From: Candidatus Rokuibacteriota bacterium
GTDB taxonomy: Bacteria > Methylomirabilota > Methylomirabilia > Rokubacteriales > CSP1-6
NCBI GenBank assembly: GCA_003220535.1
Contig: QHSU01000054.1
Coordinates: forward strand, 248,001-312,000
Direction of reading: 5' to 3'
Length of the DNA: 64,000 nucleotides
The notes under the pieces: generated by a model
The model's input: the letters and a program-made list of their open reading frames with translations, nothing else
Databases searched by the model: none
Told to the model about the DNA's origin: nothing
Part shown: piece after piece, positions 60,557-64,000 of the stretch
Layout: every line of letters begins with the position of its first letter
Numbering within the stretch: the stretch's first letter is position 1
Position numbers and translations under genes: made by a program

Positions 60557-61420
60557 TCAGTGCTTGTGCACGTACTTGGTGAGCCGCTTGCCGCCGGCCT
60601 CGGCGAGATAGATGTCGCCGACGGAGTCGACCCAGAGCCCGTGGCCCGAGGGCGAGTCGAAGCGCGCCAGCACCTTGCCGCTCCGGTCGAGGATGCTGAT
60701 CGATGGTCGCAGCTCGCTCACGTAGGCGACCTGCCGCGCGTTGAAGTAGATGTCCGTCGGGCGATGGATGTCCCGCCACTGCGAGACGAACTTGCCCTCG
60801 GCGGTGAACACCTGGATGCGGCTATTCTCCCGGTCGCAAACGTAGACGTACCCGTCGGGACCGACCCACAGACTGTGCGGCAGGTGGAATTCACCCGGCG
60901 CCTCTTTGCCGGGCGTCCCCCAGGACGCGAGCAGGCTGCCCTCTTTGGAGAAGCGATGCACCCGGCTGTTGCGATAGCCGTCCGAGACGTACAGGTCGCC
61001 CGACGGCGCCACGACCATCTCGGTCGGCTTGTTGAAGGGACCGGCGGAGCGCGGCGGCAGCTCGATGTCCTTGGTCGCCCCCGTGTCCGAAGGCTTGCCC
61101 CGGGTGCCGAGGACCATCAGCGGCTTTCCGTCCAGCGTGAACTTCAGCGCGACGTGATCGTCCCGGTCGGTCAGATAAATCACGTCGTCGATGATGGCGA
61201 TGCCGTGAGGGTCGGCAATGGCGCTATGGCCCCAGGAGCTCAAGTAGTCGCCGTCGCGGTCGAACACGATTATCGGCGGGTCCTTGCGCTGGAAGGCGTA
61301 CACGCGGTCCCGCGAATCCGTCGCCACTGCGCTCACCGGGCCGAACGTCCACCCGGCGGGTAGCTTCGCCCACGTCTCCATCACCTCGTACTGGTAGCTG
61401 CCGCTGCCGACGGTCGCCAT
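60557..61420 (-). CDS. NHL-repeat six-bladed beta-propeller protein
   Basis: A 287-residue protein of NHL-type repeats, for example DSRDRVYAFQRKDPPIIVFDRDGDYL, PHGIAIIDDVIYLTDRDDH and DGYRNSRVHRFSKEGSLL, each with the D-x-x-V-x-V-x-D pattern. Fold is a propeller; role is unknown, though such proteins can be peptidyl-glycine lyase-like or ligand-binding. No signal peptide. The ATG at 61420 has GGGGAGG upstream. It leads the unit that includes the LivK-like and CMD genes. Confidence 0.85.
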   Translation of the reverse strand: MATVGSGSYQYEVMETWAKLPAGWTFGPVSAVATDSRDRVYAFQRKDPPIIVFDRDGDYLSSWGHSAIADPHGIAIIDDVIYLTDRDDHVALKFTLDGKPLMVLGTRGKPSDTGATKDIELPPRSAGPFNKPTEMVVAPSGDLYVSDGYRNSRVHRFSKEGSLLASWGTPGKEAPGEFHLPHSLWVGPDGYVYVCDRENSRIQVFTAEGKFVSQWRDIHRPTDIYFNARQVAYVSELRPSISILDRSGKVLARFDSPSGHGLWVDSVGDIYLAEAGGKRLTKYVHKH

Positions 61421-61553
61421 GGCGCGCCTCCCCGGACCAAAGAATGTGGCGGTCGCGCCGATCGTGCTCCATTCCGGCGGCGCGCGCAACCCGCCCGGTC
61501 GGAGTATGATTCGTCCGCCGCGACCTGAAAGAACCGGAGCCAAGGGAGGTCCT

Positions 61554-62201
61554 ATGCCGGGAGACACCGACCTGTTCGAGATCATGCAGACCATGCGGGC
61601 CATGCGCCGATTGAAGCCCGATCCGGTGCCCGACGAGCTCATCGGGAAGATCCTGCAGGCCGGCGCGTGCGCCCCCAACGGCGGCAACACCCAGCGCTGG
61701 CGGTTCCTGGTCATCAAGGACTCGCAGATCAAGCGAGCGGTGCAGGTCCACTACAAACGCGCGTTCGACGAGGTGATCGGCCCACGATATCTCAACAGCG
61801 CGCCGCCGCCCGGCGTCAGCCGCGAGCGCTACAATCGGCAGCACGCGGCGGTGGAGTATCTGACCAACCACTTCCACGAAGCGCCCGTGTGGATCGTCGC
61901 GTGCCTCGAAGAAGGGACGGCGACGCCGACGCGCGGGTCGGGCGCGTCCATCTATCCCGCCGTGCAGAACATGCTGCTCGCCGCGAGGGCCCTCGGGCTC
62001 GGGGCCACGCTGACGACGCGCCACCTCCTGTACGAAAAGGAGTCCGAAGCGGCGCTGGGCCTGCCGCCCGGCGTTCACTCCTATGCGATTCTTCCCATCG
62101 GTTACCCCATGGGAAAATTCGGCCCGGTCGGTCGAGGGCCGCTGGCGGACATCGTGTACCAGGACCGCTGGGGCAACCCCTACCGCGGCGTGAAGGAGTA
62201 G
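61554..62201 (+). CDS. nitroreductase family protein
   Basis: A 215-residue FMN-dependent nitroreductase. The family N-terminus MRAMRRLKPDPVPDELIGKIL, GNTQRWRFLVIKD (FMN-binding) and the C-terminal GLGATLTTRHL and ILPIGYPMGKF are all in place. It could reduce nitroaromatics, enones or halogenated compounds with NAD(P)H. Start ATG behind GGGAGGT. It begins a plus-strand unit (nitroreductase, CMD, VOC, FAH) consistent with degradation of a ring compound. Confidence 0.9.
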   Translation: MPGDTDLFEIMQTMRAMRRLKPDPVPDELIGKILQAGACAPNGGNTQRWRFLVIKDSQIKRAVQVHYKRAFDEVIGPRYLNSAPPPGVSRERYNRQHAAVEYLTNHFHEAPVWIVACLEEGTATPTRGSGASIYPAVQNMLLAARALGLGATLTTRHLLYEKESEAALGLPPGVHSYAILPIGYPMGKFGPVGRGPLADIVYQDRWGNPYRGVKE

Positions 62202-62205
62202 GACC

Positions 62206-62754
62206 ATGCCAAGAGTGGCCCCGATCACCGGCAAGGCCGATGTCCCGGCGGAGCATCATGCCGTCGTCGACGGGGTGCTGAAGGTCTTCGGGCAGGTGCG
62301 CGGACCGTTCAGCATGCTGCTGCACAGTCCCAAGCTGGCCGAGCGGATGCTCAGCCTGGGCAACTTCTATCGCGACGAGAGCATCGTCGAGCCCAAGCTC
62401 CGCTCGCTCGCGATCCTGGTCGCCGCGCGGGAGCGGCAGGGGGCCTACGTGTGGGCGGCCCAGGTCAACGCCGCGCGTCGCGGCGGCCTCCGCGAGGAGG
62501 CCATCGACCTGATCCGCAAGAAGGCCGACCCAGGCAAGTTCACGCTCGAAGAGCGTGAGGTCGTGGCCTACGCCGAGCAGCTGATGCGCACTAACCGCGT
62601 CGACCAGGCGGCCTTCGACGCGCTCGCCAAGCGCTACGGCGTGCCGTGGCTGGTCGAGCTGACGGCGGTGGCGAACTACTACGGTCTCCTTTGCGGGATC
62701 GTCAGCGCGTTCGAGGTGGCCGCGCCGCCCGACGGCGACAAGCTTCCGACCTAG
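62206..62754 (+). CDS. carboxymuconolactone decarboxylase family protein
   Basis: A 182-residue CMD-fold protein. It has HSPKLAERMLSLGNFYRDES, a region typical of the AhpD-like group, and ARERQGAYVWAAQVNAARRGGL, where a usual His is a Gln. No CxxC. It starts 4 bases after the nitroreductase stop. Its paralogue is at 58745. Confidence 0.82.
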   Translation: MPRVAPITGKADVPAEHHAVVDGVLKVFGQVRGPFSMLLHSPKLAERMLSLGNFYRDESIVEPKLRSLAILVAARERQGAYVWAAQVNAARRGGLREEAIDLIRKKADPGKFTLEEREVVAYAEQLMRTNRVDQAAFDALAKRYGVPWLVELTAVANYYGLLCGIVSAFEVAAPPDGDKLPT

Positions 62755-62800
62755 TCGGGGGCACGGCTCCGGTTCCGCAGGAGAGACCAGGAGGTCAACG

Positions 62801-63322
62801 ATGCCGAGTGTCAAGCTGATACATCACGTCAATGTGCAGATCAGCGATCGAGCGCGGACTCGGGCGTGGTACGAGAAGGTGCTCGGTGCGGAGTTTCTCG
62901 ACCGAGGCCCGGCGCTCAACCGACGGCAGCTGCAGCTGAGGATCGGTACTGGCGAGATTCACTTCACCGAAACGCCGCGTCCCGTCGCCGTTCCGTCCAG
63001 CCATTTCGCCCTCGAGGTGGACGACTGGGACGCGACGCTCTCCCGTCTGGACGAGCTCGGGATTCCTCGCGTGCGAACGTCGGCGGCCAGCACCGGGACG
63101 AACATCGGTGGCACCGACCCCCAGCAGGGGCGTCGTGAGGATAGCGGCGAGCACTACACCTACATCAACGACCCCGACGGGAATCTGATCGAGCTCGTGC
63201 ACCATCCGCTGGGCCTCGAGGATTCCCAGGGCAAGAAGGTCGAGGTGGCGCACGATCCTCGGGGGCTGCGCTGGACCCAGCTCCCCGGCGTGGTCGAGCC
63301 CGCGGCGGGCCCCAGACCATGA
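62801..63322 (+). CDS. VOC family protein (glyoxalase/extradiol-like)
   Basis: A 173-residue vicinal-oxygen-chelate domain. It opens with IHHVNVQISDRARTRAWYEKVLG (first His/metal ligand) and has GEIHFTE, HFALEVDDW and NDPDGNLIEL (the last Glu). Such proteins act as lyases, epimerases, dioxygenases or resistance proteins. Its TGA overlaps the next ATG (ATGA). The C-terminal tail after residue 145 is an extra, low-motif extension. Confidence 0.87.
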   Translation: MPSVKLIHHVNVQISDRARTRAWYEKVLGAEFLDRGPALNRRQLQLRIGTGEIHFTETPRPVAVPSSHFALEVDDWDATLSRLDELGIPRVRTSAASTGTNIGGTDPQQGRREDSGEHYTYINDPDGNLIELVHHPLGLEDSQGKKVEVAHDPRGLRWTQLPGVVEPAAGPRP

Positions 63323-64000
63323 AGTGGTGTCGCTTTCAGACCGGCCAGCGCGTGAGCTACGGCCTCGTCGAGGACGACAAGAGCGCCGAGAGCGCCGTGG
63401 TCATCGAGGTCGACGGAAGTCCCTTCGCCGAGCACCGGATCACGGCGACCCGTCATAGCCTCGGTCGGATCAAGCTCCTGCCGCCCATCATCCCCCGCGT
63501 CCTCTACGCGGCCGGCCCCAACTACCGCGGCCACCTCGAAGGCATGGCGAAGCGACGCGGGGAGCCGCCCCGCTATCCGGCCCGGCCCGAGCCGAAGCTT
63601 CGCTCGGTGAACGCGATCATCGGGACGGACGACGACATCGTCGTGCCCAAGGAGTGCGCGGGCGCGGTCCAGCCCGAGGGCCAGCTGGCGGTCGTCATCG
63701 GCAAGACGGCGCGCAATGTCTCCAGGGAAGACGCCCTGGACTATGTCGTCGGCTACAGCATCGGCAACGACATCAGTCAGCGGGACTGGCAGCGATCCGA
63801 CCGCACCCTGTTCCGAGCCAAGAACTGCGACACGTTCAAGCCGTTCGGTCCCTGGATCGCCACCGATCTGGATCCGGCCAAGTTCCGCATCATCGTCCGT
63901 CACAACGGCACAGTCTGGGAGGACTTCTCCTCGGGCGACCAGATCTGGGACACGCCAACCTGGATTCATGAAATGAGCAAGACCGCGACGCTCCACCCGG
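63319..64000 (+). CDS. fumarylacetoacetate hydrolase family protein, N-terminal fragment
   Basis: The gene begins at the ATG at 63319, overlapping the VOC stop, and runs off the right edge after 227 residues. LPPIIPRVLYAAGPNYRGHL, GYSIGNDISQRDWQR and KPFGPWIATD are typical FAH-family segments. The metal pair normally reads ExE (DxEVEL); here it is PEGQL, so the second Glu is a Gln. It may need another ligand or be less active. It caps the nitroreductase/CMD/VOC operon. Confidence 0.88.
   Translation, partial: MKWCRFQTGQRVSYGLVEDDKSAESAVVIEVDGSPFAEHRITATRHSLGRIKLLPPIIPRVLYAAGPNYRGHLEGMAKRRGEPPRYPARPEPKLRSVNAIIGTDDDIVVPKECAGAVQPEGQLAVVIGKTARNVSREDALDYVVGYSIGNDISQRDWQRSDRTLFRAKNCDTFKPFGPWIATDLDPAKFRIIVRHNGTVWEDFSSGDQIWDTPTWIHEMSKTATLHP

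Overview
The window is high-G+C, densely packed bacterial DNA with short intergenic gaps, many GTG starts, frequent stop-start overlaps (ATGA, GTGA, TGATG) and Shine-Dalgarno (SD) sites close to AGGAGG. I see no rRNA, tRNA, phage, insertion sequence or CRISPR array. The content is a free-living heterotroph's uptake and catabolism repertoire: several ABC importers for amino acids and peptides, and many single hydrolases, dioxygenases and molybdenum hydroxylase subunits. This mix recalls soil or subsurface lineages such as Candidatus Rokubacteria/Methylomirabilota or deep Proteobacteria, but that is inference; there is no marker gene here.

Layout. 1-9557: truncated ABC ATPase, MetE-like methyltransferase, DUF885 peptidase-like protein, Fe3+/polyamine-type binding protein, MFS exporter, cyclase-family hydrolase, enolase-superfamily enzyme and a membrane SGNH protein. 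9582-14168: a complete livKHMGF branched-chain amino-acid importer on the minus strand. 14374-19200: a second MetE-like protein and a peptide-type importer (binding protein plus two permeases, no ATPase). 19231-21630: phosphopantetheinyl transferase, then bacterioferritin-associated ferredoxin and bacterioferritin behind a palindromic operator, then a periplasmic phosphatase. 21641-32234: scattered catabolic genes (2OG oxygenase, intradiol dioxygenase, Gfo/Idh oxidoreductase, CocE hydrolase, CoxL-like subunit, FAH hydrolase, broken MBL hydrolase, cupin, an internally deleted alpha/beta hydrolase).

32342-35950: an iron-acquisition cluster of cupredoxin, FTR1 permease, truncated porin, FMN-binding domain and ApbE flavinyl transferase. 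It is headed by the same palindrome (ATTAGG-N4-CCTAAT) that precedes the bacterioferritin genes. 36054-47205: a large peptide-importer operon with three binding proteins (two are recent duplicates, with matching promoters), a third MetE-like protein, two permeases, an amidohydrolase and a fused double ATPase. 47219-64000: alpha-hydroxy-acid oxidase, a second CoxL-like/CocE pair, zinc alcohol dehydrogenase, TPR protein, divergent LysR regulator, D-aminoacylase, a second LivK-like binding protein, two carboxymuconolactone decarboxylase-like proteins, nitroreductase, VOC protein and a partial FAH hydrolase.

How it works together. The importers bring in amino acids, peptides and possibly other amides. 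The amidohydrolases, D-aminoacylase, CocE, FAH and ring-cleaving enzymes would process them. Iron import (FTR1) and storage (Bfd/Bfr) look co-regulated through the shared palindrome. A striking secondary theme is damage: two genes lack their middle third or more yet stay in frame, a porin is fused to a beheaded FMN-binding domain, and three more genes carry frameshifts. Whether these are biological or assembly artefacts needs read-level evidence. Dispersed non-coding elements are also present: a 47-bp repeat in three places, a GC hairpin behind two stop codons, and a 36-bp tandem repeat.
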